Shown here piece after piece: positions 1 through 13,500 of a stretch of 64,000 bases of DNA. The notes beneath the pieces were generated by a model that saw only the letters and a program-made list of their open reading frames with translations, did not search any database and was not told the DNA's origin. This DNA comes from Rugalucina vietnamica. Lineage: Eukaryota; Mollusca; Bivalvia; Lucinida; Lucinidae. The DNA lies in contig OZ024869.1 in assembly GCA_964017185.1 (NCBI GenBank), positions 56,322,761 through 56,386,760 of the forward strand. Direction: 5' to 3'. How positions within the stretch are numbered: the stretch's first letter is position 1; each line of letters begins with the position of its first letter. The position numbers were made by a program, and so were the translations under genes.

Positions 1-1328
1 CATTCTATTACTTCATATCATTTTGTGCAAATTTCAAATTATTGAAAGTCTTATTCTAGCATTTCAAGTTTCAAATGGGAGTTCAAATAAAAACATTCAT
101 AATATTCATTATTATTATTATTACTCTCAGCTCCAGTTTAAAACTTGTCTCATTATGGTAAAAACATGTAGGTTTACGGTGAGTAAGTATAACATGAAAT
201 GTAAATATATGGCATGCATTTTTGTTTTCATGCATCCTTTAATAGTGAGCCTGTTAAGAATTTATTTGCCTCATGCGATTTTAAGTAGTTTTGTAAAATA
301 CCACAGTCTTGCTAACCCTCCTTCACATATGAAGGGATGTTCTGTCAATTTCATTTGTTAATGTACATGTAAATGAGTAAAAATATCTGTTTCACTTTCT
401 TACAATCAGTCAGAATTAAGATGGATCCATGCACACTGGATTAAAATCAACCATATTTAACATATCAGGACCTATAAGAATAAGGCATAATACTATCATG
501 GACTTACAGATCATGTGTTTAAAGTTGTTGAAAGCATTCAGCTGTAGTTAAAACCCATGCAGCATTCTACTTCTTGCAAAGGTAAGCATCAAACATCTAG
601 GGGATTTATACTAAACAATAACTCACGTTCTGGGTTCATCAAATGTGTGTTTTCAAAGTCTATTTTTTCAACAGGACATATAAATCCTAAAACCAAAATA
701 TATGATCTTATATGTTTGATAATCTCTAGATGAAAATCTGATTTGACAAACATTTTCTCCAAGTACCAATTATCTATTTTTCCCATTACTTGTTTAAGCT
801 ATGAAATGGTTTTATATACTATATTCAGCCTATTCAGCCAAACCACATTACAACATATATGTTTGATCATGCACTGTAGCACCTAAAACGCAGTAAGCTT
901 TTGTTTCAGTATTTTTGAGAATTCAGTATTCAACAGGAAAGACAGAAAGACAAAGGAAAGAATTAGCGACGCTCATTCAGCCATAAAAGTGCATTTGTGT
1001 AAAGGTAGATAACCTCAAAACCCAATACTAATGACTTTGTATTTGCTGAAGAAAACTTGCCAGTATGAGAAGTGCCATGGTTCGTGCACACTAGCTAGAC
1101 AACAATGACAAATATACAACACTTAGGAGAGCCAATCACTAAGAAAATGGTATCTTTTAATTCAATTGATTTGTTTTAAGGTTTTTAAAAACCTTCCAAT
1201 TGTAATGAGATGTTTTTAAAAAACCTTCCAATTTAATGAGATCAATTCAGTCCAATTCAAATATATTTATGGCATCAATCTTGGTTAAATATTGATTTAA
1301 ATAATTAATTCAAACAAATCGTACCCAC
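1..1328. other. Intron of the GRAF gene with no coding exon seen
   Basis: AT-rich intron. No SH3-like exon could be found on the minus strand. Near 1177-1240 a segment with TTTTTAAAAACCTTCCAAT is repeated imperfectly. Otherwise nothing recognised. Confidence 0.6.
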
Positions 1329-1520
1329 CTAATTCACTGACATTAATATTGCTGTATATTGGTCCCTGTCCAGGGCCTCTTGGAACTCCGCCCCCATACC
1401 CTCTTCTGGTTGGCTCCTGCATTGAGGGGGTGGAGCTATTGGTCACATGATTAGACTGGTTGGAGTTCAATGACTCTGTACTATCACTGGTACTGTTACT
1501 ACCTGTCTGGGTCTCAAAAC
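1329..1520 (-). CDS. ARHGAP26: GRAF exon 20 (linker; last exon in window)
   Basis: Residues 659-723, Ser/Asn/Thr-rich then Gly/Pro-rich ([20 protein letters not shown]). Acceptor TTGTAG, donor GTGGGT with an open phase-1 end, so at least one more exon (expected SH3) lies left of the window. Confidence 0.87.
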
Positions 1521-4500
1521 CTACAAATAGGGTTAATATGTATCTTTCAAACTTCAGATATAAAAAAAAATCTGTCTTGATTTTCAGGGTTTTTTACCAC
1601 TAATAAAAATCCATTCACAGAAAAACAAAGATCAAAACAAATATTTATTTACCAAAGGATACTTATTTTGAGCACTGTTGATATAAACTCACAAACTGCA
1701 TCAAAATCCATTTGGCAAATGTATATCTGATAAGAGCAGTTGCTTTTCTCTTAAAACAATGTTTTTTTTTTTTTTCTTTTTTTTTTGTATTTAATTCTTC
1801 ATATCCCATATCATGCTGACAGCTCACTTGAATTGGCTACAGAATAAGCTATAAAACTTTATCCTAACCTCCAGTAGTTGGATTATAAACATCAACTGGG
1901 CGGACTTTGTTCCTGTTCTGCTGCTGATAGCCACCGGGAGCCAGGTTAGCGTACTGTCGTGGTGACTGGTTCCCTACGTTACTACTGGTACTCATTGCCG
2001 TGGCCGTTACAGTCGGCTTGGGGAGGTGGTTCACCGGTGGCCCAGGGGCGTGTTTCATCTTAGTGTGCTGCTCCTCATAGTTTTTGATCACATTAGCTCT
2101 TAGATCAGCATCCTCAGGAGCTTCTTTGAAAATCTATCATGATACAATAATTGTTATAAGAAAACTTAATTGAGCCACCGCATGGGAAACCAACAATTAT
2201 GTTGTATCCACTCTTGCATAAAATTTTCTTTCATACAAATTTTAAGCATTTACTAATTTCCTGATCTCAAAAGCAGTGCAATCTGAATCACTTGGTCACT
2301 TTGACTTGCTGTTCCTGAGCAAACATTCCAACCACGATTTACCACTTTTAGTACCATTTCTTCACTAGTAATTGTCTACTTGTTCTTATGAACTGGCATT
2401 AGTGAAATATTTTCCATGAGGAATGCCACATATAAAGTTATCATTCAATTACTCTACTTATCAGCATACAAGTATATAAGGCTACTGTATGGAAAGAAAT
2501 GGTATAAGGTAAAATAAAATTCAAATAACGTCCACATACCATATCATAATGGGAGACAAGAATTTCTATCACAATATTGCAGAATTTAATATCCATGATT
2601 GCCGCTACTGTTTCTTCTTCTGGCCGCATCAGCGTCGGCCCAAAACACACACCTAGGTTGGCAACAGTCATTAAGTTCTTATCAGCATTTCGGGATACCC
2701 TGTAATGGAAAAGGTATGAAAGAAATCTTAGCTGGATATGTGAGACTTTCATCTACATGTATGTTCCTAATTTAAAGAATTATGGTCTTTGAACTTTTCC
2801 ATTGGAAAAATAAAAACAAGTAATTGCTAGTTTTGTTGTGGCCCAACAACCCAATTAATAAATTAATAGTCATGTCGGAAGCTACTGCTTCCTGGAAATT
2901 GACCAGTTCTATGGCATGCAACTCAATGACTGTGGGGCCCGAACCAATGACCTCTACATCCAGAGTCTGACACTCTACCACTAGGCCACAAGTAATCAAA
3001 ATAGCCTCTTACTTTTAAAAGTGGAGAAACTAACAAGCTGAAATTTAGTACCTTTTCAACTTTGTACGAATCTTGCAAGGTATCTTACCTGCGTAAGTGA
3101 GCAATGATGAGATCTAACATGTTAAAATTAGCTGGGGGAAGTTTATGTACAAGGGTGTGGGTATCATGGAGTCGCAACGTTTTGGCCTCTTGTTCTGAAA
3201 ATAGAAATATGTACATTTGAGCATAAAATCACTTTTACAATTTACAAAAGACTTTCTAGATTGAGTAATTCAATAGTTTCCATGATTTGGATAGAAAACC
3301 ACACATATAATATGAGGTCAGAAATGTCATGAAACACAACACCATTTGACAAATACACAAAGGACAATGATATTTTTGTATCTGCTCCAAACCAAATGCA
3401 AGAGAATCTCATCCTTATCTGGTAAAATATACTGATTTTAGATATTTCAGCATTTTCACTTTTTACAATTTACAAAAGACTTTCTAGATTGAGTAATTCA
3501 ATAGTTTCCATGATTTGGATAGAAAACCACACATATAATATGAGGTCAGAAATGTCATGAAACACAATACCATTTGACAAATACACAAAGGACTATGATA
3601 TTTTTGTATCTGCTCCAAACCAAATGCAAGAGAATCTCATCCTTATCTGGTAAAATATACTGATTTTAGACGTTTCAGCATTTTCACTTTAAAATAATCT
3701 TTGCATTCACCTACAATCCTTAATATTATTGCATTGTCTTTTTGGTTCTGTTTGCAGATTCTGATCATTGCCTTCCTTTTGTATTGCTAGAATTTCTTCA
3801 TAAGCCCACTCAACTGACTAAATCTTGTAATAATTTATACTCACTAGCAGCAGCAATAAACTCTGGATGTAATTTGAACGTCATCAGCGGCTCTGGTAGT
3901 GACCTGAGATACGTTTTAACAGCACTCGTTATTGTCTTGATTTCATACTGATACGGATCATCTAATGCTACTTTGTCTGCTTTCTTACGATCTGAAAATA
4001 ATGGTTCAAATGTAAACTTAAGATATTGTTCTTGGCCCTTGATTTAGCATTTACAAAGTTTTTGGGTTGATAAGGCTATTCATGGTTCTCACCCTTACAG
4101 CTCTATTCAATGCAGATTGCTATCTTTTTCAGTTTCTTCCAAACTTTAAAAAGTTCTACCTACATACATTAGTGTGCACTTATATTGTGCGAAAATATGA
4201 AATGTTCCAAATCAGTGAAGAATCAAATATTACATCTAATTGAAATTAAAGGAAATAACATTTTTACATATCTAAATAAATTTCCAAGGAATAAACTTGA
4301 AACATTCAGTCTATGTTAATCCCTCAAGAAAGTAACCTCTGAAGACTGGAAAACAATGAAGAACTCACCTAACCCTGCTTGTATGAGTTTATTGACCTTG
4401 GAATTGACACCAACCACACGGTATAATCCCTGGTCCTCCATACCTAGAACAAAGGAAAACAAAATGTTTGGGCTTTTCACCAAATAAAGTGGTAGATGCC

Positions 4501-7500
4501 TTTGAAATGTCAATGGTGTTAACATGAATGATATAGATATGGTATGCTTGTAGTGCACCAATCATTTGAGGTGAATTCAAATTTTATGACAGGAGACTGG
4601 ATTAAAATGGTCTCTATTTGGCCACAGATATTACAAGCAAAATTTCAAATTTTTGTTAAAACAAAGTAAGCCTATTAAAATATCTAAAATACTTAATCTA
4701 GGCAACCAACAGCAAGAATTAATCTACCTGACATGTAAAATTAGACAAAAAGAAGTTTTTCTATTGATGCTAATCTGTATTTTAGATATGAATTTAATAC
4801 TAAATCCAGTTCCTTTCAAAATGTTTCAACAATGTCACTGTTCCCTACCTCTCTCTTCTATTGCACATAAACATCTCTTGATAAAGTTGAACCCCACCTC
4901 ATCTAGATAGGCTGGAAACAAAAGAATTACTACAATATAGCATGAACAAAATCTTTCAACTATAAATACCAGTTTCCATTTAGGTCAGGTCTCCAGGTTA
5001 TAAAACTTTTTTTCATGCTCAACTCAGCTGAGACTAAAATTTATCTCATAAATGTTAAAATGCCAACAATTGTTGGCATTGTTGGCATTTTAACATTTAT
5101 GAGCAGGATAAATTACTAGACTTTGAGTTTTGAACCTGAATTTTCTACCAATTATGACTATTTCAACATTTATGAGCAGTTGAAATTTCATGCTCAGCTC
5201 AGCTTGAAAAAAGTTTAATAACCTCAGGGCCAGGTTGGCTACAACAAAACTTGCAAATGGCAACCATGATTTATGTTCTGAAAAATTCACTGAGTGGAAA
5301 TGATATATTCCGAAGCATAATATGATTTAATGGACTTTGAAATACCTCTTTCATAATAATGTGGTTTTAAGCAATTAGGTGGCCATACATGCTTGCTTTT
5401 GTTGTTGTGTTGCTGTTGTTGTTGTTTTGCCAATGAAGTTCGTAAAGACATACAGTTTTAAGTTCTGATCAATCTGGCCTTCACTTTCACTGAGTATCAT
5501 TATCATGAACTTGAAATGAAAGAAAACAAGTTCTTACAATCTTCTGTGGTAGTCTTTGGTGCATTATAGACGGGCTCTTTCCCATCCATCACATCCATCC
5601 ATTGTTTCCTATCTTCCTCTGACAAGGCTTGGAAAGTTAGAACTGGGTTCCTGGAATAAAATCAATGCAATTTAATAAATTCTTGGGTACTTAACTGAAA
5701 TTTTCAAAGTAAAAAATATCAGGTTTTATATAATGACATGTTTCAACTTGACATGTGATCTTTATCTTTTCCAGAGAAAGGGTAATTTGTACAATGTGAC
5801 CTTTTTATGTTTGACCATAATGTTGTTTCAGTGATAGTTGAGATTGTCTCTTCAAAGACCTCATTATTTCACTATTATCTGACAAACGATCTTCTAAAAT
5901 CAGCAGTAAAAGAAGAATTGCCATGATAGAAATTGTAATCAGAAAAGAAATGTGCCTGATTTTGGAGTCTAAACAAGGTTCAGTTTCACATGAATCAGAA
6001 ATGACACTAACCAAGATATAGTGCACAGTTATCTCTGGAATTGCCAACTATATTCATGTACAAGTATATGCCAATTTCTAAACAGTGGTCTAAACCAAAC
6101 TTCAATGAAAAACCCACCAAAATCTTGACACAAGCAATTTATACAACTCACTTATCTTCCACAGTAATATCTATACAGAATCTTCTATCAATGGAGTCTG
6201 AGGCCCGCCTCACACAGGATTTCAACTTCAGAGTCTCACCTACTTGTGTCTGTAAATGGAAAACAGTAATTTGGAATAATGATGTAAACATAGCTATGGA
6301 AAGCCCAAACATTGACATAGTCTATTCTGCATGATCAGAACATCTCTACAGAATGGAACTTCCTGTATAATTCATGACATAGTCTATTCTGCATGATCAG
6401 AACATCTCTGCAGAATGGAACTTCCTGTATAATTCATGACATAGTCTATTCTGCATGATCAGAACATCTCTGCAAAATGGAACTTCCTGTATAATTCATT
6501 ACATAGTCTATTCTGCATGATCAGAACATCTCTGCAGAATGGAACTTCCTGTATAATTCATGACATAGTCTATTCTGCATGATCAGAACATCTCTGCAGA
6601 ATGGAACCTCCTGTATAATTCATTTTATGTCATTATTGAATCTTAAAAACTGTGAATTCAAGATTCTGGGAGTTTGCTGTAATTTACACAGCAAGGCATT
6701 TAATAGTACATGTATCTTCATTGTGTAATATTGGATAATGCAGAAATATTTCATTCAAGAAAACTTCAATATTTAACTCTTCACAAATATAAAATTCAAT
6801 CCAAGTAATATGTGCTACTGATATAGACAAAAGTTAAATGGAAAATCATTAACACTTGTCAAAATTTTCAAATCAAGGACTAAGTTTCTCACCACTTTCC
6901 CAACAGCCTGGTTAAATGGTACCATATAGAACTGTTTATCTTCTTTATTATACCAACACCAGTGTTTAGTCCATACTGTTTGTAAAGGTTCTGTGAGGGA
7001 GAGAATCATAAAATATGGCAAACTTCAAAATTTATAGACATAAAAGTTTCAAGTACAGGTAAACATGTTGGTAAACCTTACAGGAGTATTGCAAAAAAGA
7101 TGTAGCACTGAAGACCTAACCTTTATAGAATGGCCTTTGTTCTTCAGCCAAGCACAGCTATCCAAATATCTTGAATCTTAACATGAATTATCAAGCCATC
7201 TGTTTTATCCAATCATAAGATTTAGTTTTTGAAGAATATCAATTATGGAATTTTTTTCCTAAATCAGTTCTGCTATAAGATCCTTATAGACTACTTTCAC
7301 TTACTTTTTTCTAACAGGTATAGGTAACCTTGTCTAGTACACCCTCCCCGTAAAGTTCCCGTCTTGTCTAGGGGTTTCTATAATACACAAAAATGTACAT
7401 CATGATAAAAGGGTATATAATAGATACAATTATAATTCTTATATGGTAAAAACTATCTACTGAACCGAACAGCATTCTGATAGATTGAACTTGTTGTCTG

Positions 7501-10500
7501 AAACAAATGGTTTCTTCTGTTCTTTGGCATTTGAGCCGCCTCGTGGGAAAACCAACAATGTGGTTTCCGAATGGGTCGTAACTGCGAAGCTGATCTGCGT
7601 CTTTGTTTTCGCCTAGGCAGATTGTTGGTTTTCCCATGTGGCAGCTCATTTGGCTAAACATTTTGGAAATACATGTATAAAGCCTAAAACCTAATTTGGC
7701 AAATACTGAGCATTAATGTTCCTATTCAAGTAAAATCCAAGTCTTCACCATTGGAATCCCACTCGAGAATGGTACTTGGTTGCTCATAGTGAAATACAGT
7801 TCAGCCAGGTAAGCAAAAAGCACTGCATGAAATAAGTATGAAACAGAAACTGTTTCCAAGGTGTCTTTATCTTTGTTGACCTAAATTGTGGCAATCTTCT
7901 ATTCCTTGTTTAAAACCATGAAATAAATCATCCTAGTCCTTCACCAGCTAACCACTAAACATTCAACTACTAATATAGAGTGACTAGATTTTGCAATATT
8001 AGATTACATGTATAATTAGGGTGCTTTGTTGTTTAATTTTGTGTTTTGTGTACAGCATGCCTTTATTTTAAGAGATCATGCATAGCCCCCTTACATGTCA
8101 CATAATAGGAAAATTGCATAATAATGGGCCTGTTTAAAGTTGTGCAGTTTATCCAAATCAAAAGTTTTTCCCCAAACAAAACTTAAGATCCTCACTTGGC
8201 AATACCACTAGAAACCTGTCACTGCAGATTATAAGCATTGTACAATGCAAGAAGGTGTAAATCCATCGACACAATGTCTACATCTCTGTGCTTCCAATAT
8301 GGCATTTACAAGTTTTCTTATGATTCTTTGCCCATTTGCATATATAATACTGTAAGTTTGGCACTGTATGCAAGAACTTAATCTTTGCAAATATTCACAT
8401 AATTCAGTCAGGGAAACTCGTCGAATACAATGATCTTGATCGGGATTAAATCGTAGAATGACGCGATCTTGGCACTTTTCCAGCATTTTTGTGGCCCTGT
8501 ACCGCAATCGACCCATTACAAAAAATGAACATAAAAGTTTGAAGATTTATAAACTACCGCTGGGTTTGAAAATCTACAAACAGTCTTGTTTATGGTAAGC
8601 ATTTGAAAAGGTTCATTACAGGGTTCACGTTACCGATTGCCATTTTCGCATTTTGCGAAGATTTTTTAGTTTTGGCTCCTAAACAACAACATTGTGGAAA
8701 ATAGCGATCTTAAAGATCACAGTATTCGATGAGTTTCCTTGTGGCCTTGCAAATTCTAAGTTCTCGCTAATAAAGAAACACTTTAAGCCATAAAGACTAC
8801 ATGAATACTCATTCACGAATTTAAGACTACACCGATAACACAGAAAAAAGTTCTTTAAATAAAAGTCAAGCAAAAATCTCAGACTTTACAGTAAATATAA
8901 TGGTAATTAATAATATAAACAGAACTAAACTTTGCAAAAGAACAGAACAGTAATTTATATTATGGGGAACTAAACCTGAAAAAGACAAAATGAACCTATT
9001 CTTTTTATGTGTATTTTGCTCTAATCTAACAAAACTCAAGTTGGACAATTGCTTCAACACTACTCTGGTGGACAGAAGGTATTGATTAATTTGATTTTTG
9101 ATATTTTTGGTCCCCTGTCTGGTCTATGGATATCGAAAGTAATCAATTTCAATTTATGTTAAAATAGGTTCATTGATACAGGACAGTTACAAAACTGAAA
9201 TGGGGCCATGAATCATGATAGATATAAAATAAGTCGCCGCATAAGAAAACCAACAACGTTCATAGGCAAAAAAAAGGCGCATATCAGCTGTGCAGTTACT
9301 GCACAGCTGATCAGCACCTTTGTTTTGGCTTCACAGAAAGTACAATCCCTGTTCTTCTTAAATCCGAACTTTCAATGTTCTAGCCCGCTTCTGTGAATGT
9401 ACAGGCCGATTTGTGTCAGACCTGGTCTGAAACCCAGATTGTTAGTTTTCTCATGCACAGGCTCAAATATAAACTAACAAAAATAACAGCTTCCTGTGGA
9501 ACATAAGTAAAAAGTACAAGATGGGGTGGCTTTGTGGTGAGCCTTGGTGCCCTCCTAAAAGTTTATTAATATATTGTCGAAATCTGACAAACAAAACATC
9601 TCAAAATGCATAATATTTGAGAACCAGCACCAGTCTAGCCACAAAATCCCGATCTTGTACTTTTTTCATTACAAATGTGAACAAAACACCAACAACTATC
9701 TTACCACAGATGTAAAATTCTGGGACTGAGGCTGCATTAATAGAGAAACAAATAAATTATGACAACAGTACACCTATGATTGGCAAGAAATATTTACAAC
9801 ATTCATTTTATTGAAAGAAAGCTGAAAACTGCATCGTCACAGGAGAGATGGTGACAATTACTATTTCATTTCATCTAACAACTAAGTACCCTTAGCCAAA
9901 AAAGGAAAATAAACAGTGCTGTTGTGACTAATCCACAATTCCTTCACAGATGCATTTCTTTACATTTACTAATTTTATTTTGGCTTGATTTTGGAACTGC
10001 TTTTAGCACTGGAATGCTCAGGAGTTTCACAGAAAAACACTTATACATGTAACTAGCATTATGCCATTGGGAAGACTTTTATGATTTTTAGCCATGATTA
10101 CAACTAAGTCTGTTGTCTTGCTCTGTCATCTTGCTAGGTAAACAAGAGGACCAATGGTCCTGTAAACGCTCACCTGAGGTCTGCTTCATATACCAATAGA
10201 CGTATTTGAATATTATGGTATTTAACAGTGCAGGGGCAGATGAAGCCCTTGGGCCATGTTCTTTTTTCAGAATAATCAATATTCTGTCCATTTGACAATT
10301 TCCTGCTGATTTTCCTCTTCAACTAACATTTTAAAAGCAGATAAGCCCTTGGGGCCCATTTTTTTCAGAATCATTAAATTTCAGTCCTACTGCCCATTTC
10401 CTGCAAGACTTTCACTTAAAATGACATCTTAAAAGTTTTCCCCATTCAAATGCATTGACAACCTATGTTGACCTTGCCATAAAATAGGTCAAGGTCACCA

Positions 10501-13500
10501 CAGGGTCATGTTTTATATACACATTGTAGTACTTGCGTCATCCATACTTCATGCAAAGTTTCGTTGAAATCGGTTCACAGGTTCTGGAGAAGATATTTTA
10601 AGGGTTTTTACCATATATGGGCATGGCGGCCATCTTGGTCATGTGACCTGGATTATTTATATACACATTGGTTCCCACTTCCTATAAATGCTTCATATAA
10701 AATTTGGCTTTGATTGGCCCAGTGGTTTCAGAGAAAAAAATCTTTGAAAAGTGTGTATGGACGACAGACCTGCCAAGGTCAAGAGATGACCTTGACCTAA
10801 ATTAATCATATACCTTCATCTAATCCATTAGTTGTTTGCATCTACCACTTTTCAGATCTCAGGCTGCAATAGTTTTCAAAAAATAGCTAATTTCCACTTT
10901 TCCCATTATAAGTCTATGGAAACTTAAAGTTACCATAGCAACCAGAGTTCTTATCCGACTGGAATAAAAAACACAAATTATGTAGAGGCTACTGTCAGGA
11001 ACATGTATACAAAGTACAGGATTCATCCACTTGACAGTTTCTGAGGTTTTCAAAATTTTTCCCTTTATGGGGCCCCAGCAACCAATCAAAATAAAGGATA
11101 AGGACAAAACTCGCAAGAAACGTCAAACACTACTCAATAAACATTTCTGCAAAAACAAAATTCAAATGTCTGCAATTTTAGCGGAAAAATAGCCGATTTC
11201 CACTTTTCCCATTACAAGTCTATGGAAACTTTAAGTTGCCATAGCAACCAGAGTTATTATCCGCCTGGAATAAAAAACACAAATTATGTAGAGGCCACTG
11301 TCAGGAACATGTATACAAAGTATAGGCTTCATCCCCTTGACAGTTTCTGAGAAGCAGATTTTTGAATGTTTTTCGAAATTTTGCCCTACATGGGGCCCCT
11401 GCAACCAATCAAAATGAAGGATTAGGACAAAAGTCACATGAAACGTAGAGGACTACTCAATAAACATTTCTGCAAAAACAAAATTCAAATATCTCCAATA
11501 AGACAGCAAAAACTGGCAATTTTCACTTTTTTCCATTATAAGTCTATGGGAAGCATAAGTTGCCATAGCAACCAGAGTTCTTATCCGATCGAAATAAAAA
11601 ACACAAATATTCGTTTCCCCCACCTGTAGATGCTATATGTGAAATATGAAAAGATTCGGCCTGGCAGCTTCAGAGGAGAAGTCGTTTGAAAATGTTAACG
11701 ACGGACGACGACGACGCACGGACGCCGGCTCGACTACTATACTATAAGCTCACCTTGTGAGCCTTCGGCTCAGGTGAGCTAAAAATATGTGTCTGTATTA
11801 TCTGTATAATGCACTAGTCATTTGTAACCACCACCCCCCCTGGCCCAGCGGAGGGCGGGGGATAGCCGTGGAAATGAGCACAGCTTTGACCAAAGTTTTG
11901 CCATGGCAGCATGCGGGAAATACCCTGGGTTTGCTTTACATATGCAAAAAGGTCCGTGAATGAAACGATAGCAGGGTGCAGGGGAAATCAGCAGTGGTTT
12001 TACCAATGAGCAGTCCCCGCAGGGTGGGGCTTTTAGCGGGGATTTGCTGGACCAAAAGTCAAAGTCCCCGCTATTCCCCGGGCCTGGGGGGCGTGGTTAC
12101 AAATGACTAGCTCATAACAAATACATCAACTTTTTGCTGGAAAATAGAAGCATTTCTAGATAGTGAAATTAAAAATACCCACAAATTGTAACAAAGGAGT
12201 TACCGGGGTTTATCATTTATCAACAAGCAAAATATTCATGAAAGGTATGAAGTGAGTTAAAACTTCTAAAACAACAAAACTGTTAGCATTAATAACAGAA
12301 ACTGTGAGGCAGTCAGAGAAATAAAACAGCTTATAAGAAAGAAATAGCAAGTTTGATGTGACATGCGAAAAAACAAAACAACAGTGAATACAATTGTAGC
12401 ATACAAGATATATAAAACTTTCTGATGAAGCAATTATAAAATGAGTACAAATACACTCATTAACCAAAACATTGATAGTCTAAATCCTGACAACAGGCTT
12501 TTGTTTAAGGATCGTTGTATGTAACAGGGTTTCAAATGTAAGAATCAGAAAATTAAAGTCTATCTTCTAGTTTTAAGAACAACACAAACTACTGAGCTAT
12601 ATTAGTATTAGGACAATATGGAAAATGTGCAAGCTGAAAATGTTGGTGTACAACAATACCTTATCATTTGTTTGAGCAACAATATCAGGCCAGGGACGTG
12701 TCTGTAAGGAGCAGCTTAGTAGCTGCTGAAGTTTAGATGGAAACAAACAAAAAGTATTAGTATTTTAATTTTTTTTGCAAAAGTTTTCGACATCTTTAGA
12801 AAATTGGTTTTATATTAAAGAGAACAAAGTAAAGGTAGAGGCTAGTCTGAGCATCTGCACAGTCTGAACATCTGCACAATCTGAACATCTGCACAATCTG
12901 TATGAATATTTTTTCTGAAAATGCCAGCCAGTATGATGCCTCCAATTGCTATACCTGCTTAAACTAAATCTTTAAAACTATAAATGTGTTTTTTTTTTTT
13001 TTTTTTTTTTTTTTTTCAGTACATGGGATTAAATTAACAGCCTGCTTATCTTGTGATGTGTATTTTTTTTTTCAGGGGTCCTCTTCATATGCAAGTCATG
13101 GAGAATAAACCACATTTTGGAATCAATTGTACAAAGCAAACAAGTCATTACAAAACGACATTGTAAAATAAAAACAGCAGCCAAATACATTCACATACAT
13201 GTACATTAGCAAACCAACTTCAGTAGTGCAAATACAGCAGCTAAATGTGTTTAAGAACCTATACTTAGCATCAATGAAAAGTTACCAGTAAATCATGTTC
13301 ATTAACACACGTCAATATTTGATTCATTCTGAAAAGAAAACTGCTGGTGCTTCAGCATTCTGGCATAGAATGCCAACCATCATTGCTATTGAAAACGGTG
13401 CTCATCACAGCCGAAAAGATTATTGGCAACCCTCAACAAATGTCAGAAGCTTCCAATGAAATGTATGGGGAAATGCAGAATTTGAGCACTACCTGAAAGT

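Noticed and set aside
12987-13017. Poly-T as a transcription terminator
   Set aside because: No Pol III gene or tRNA was found upstream; a plain homopolymer is more likely.
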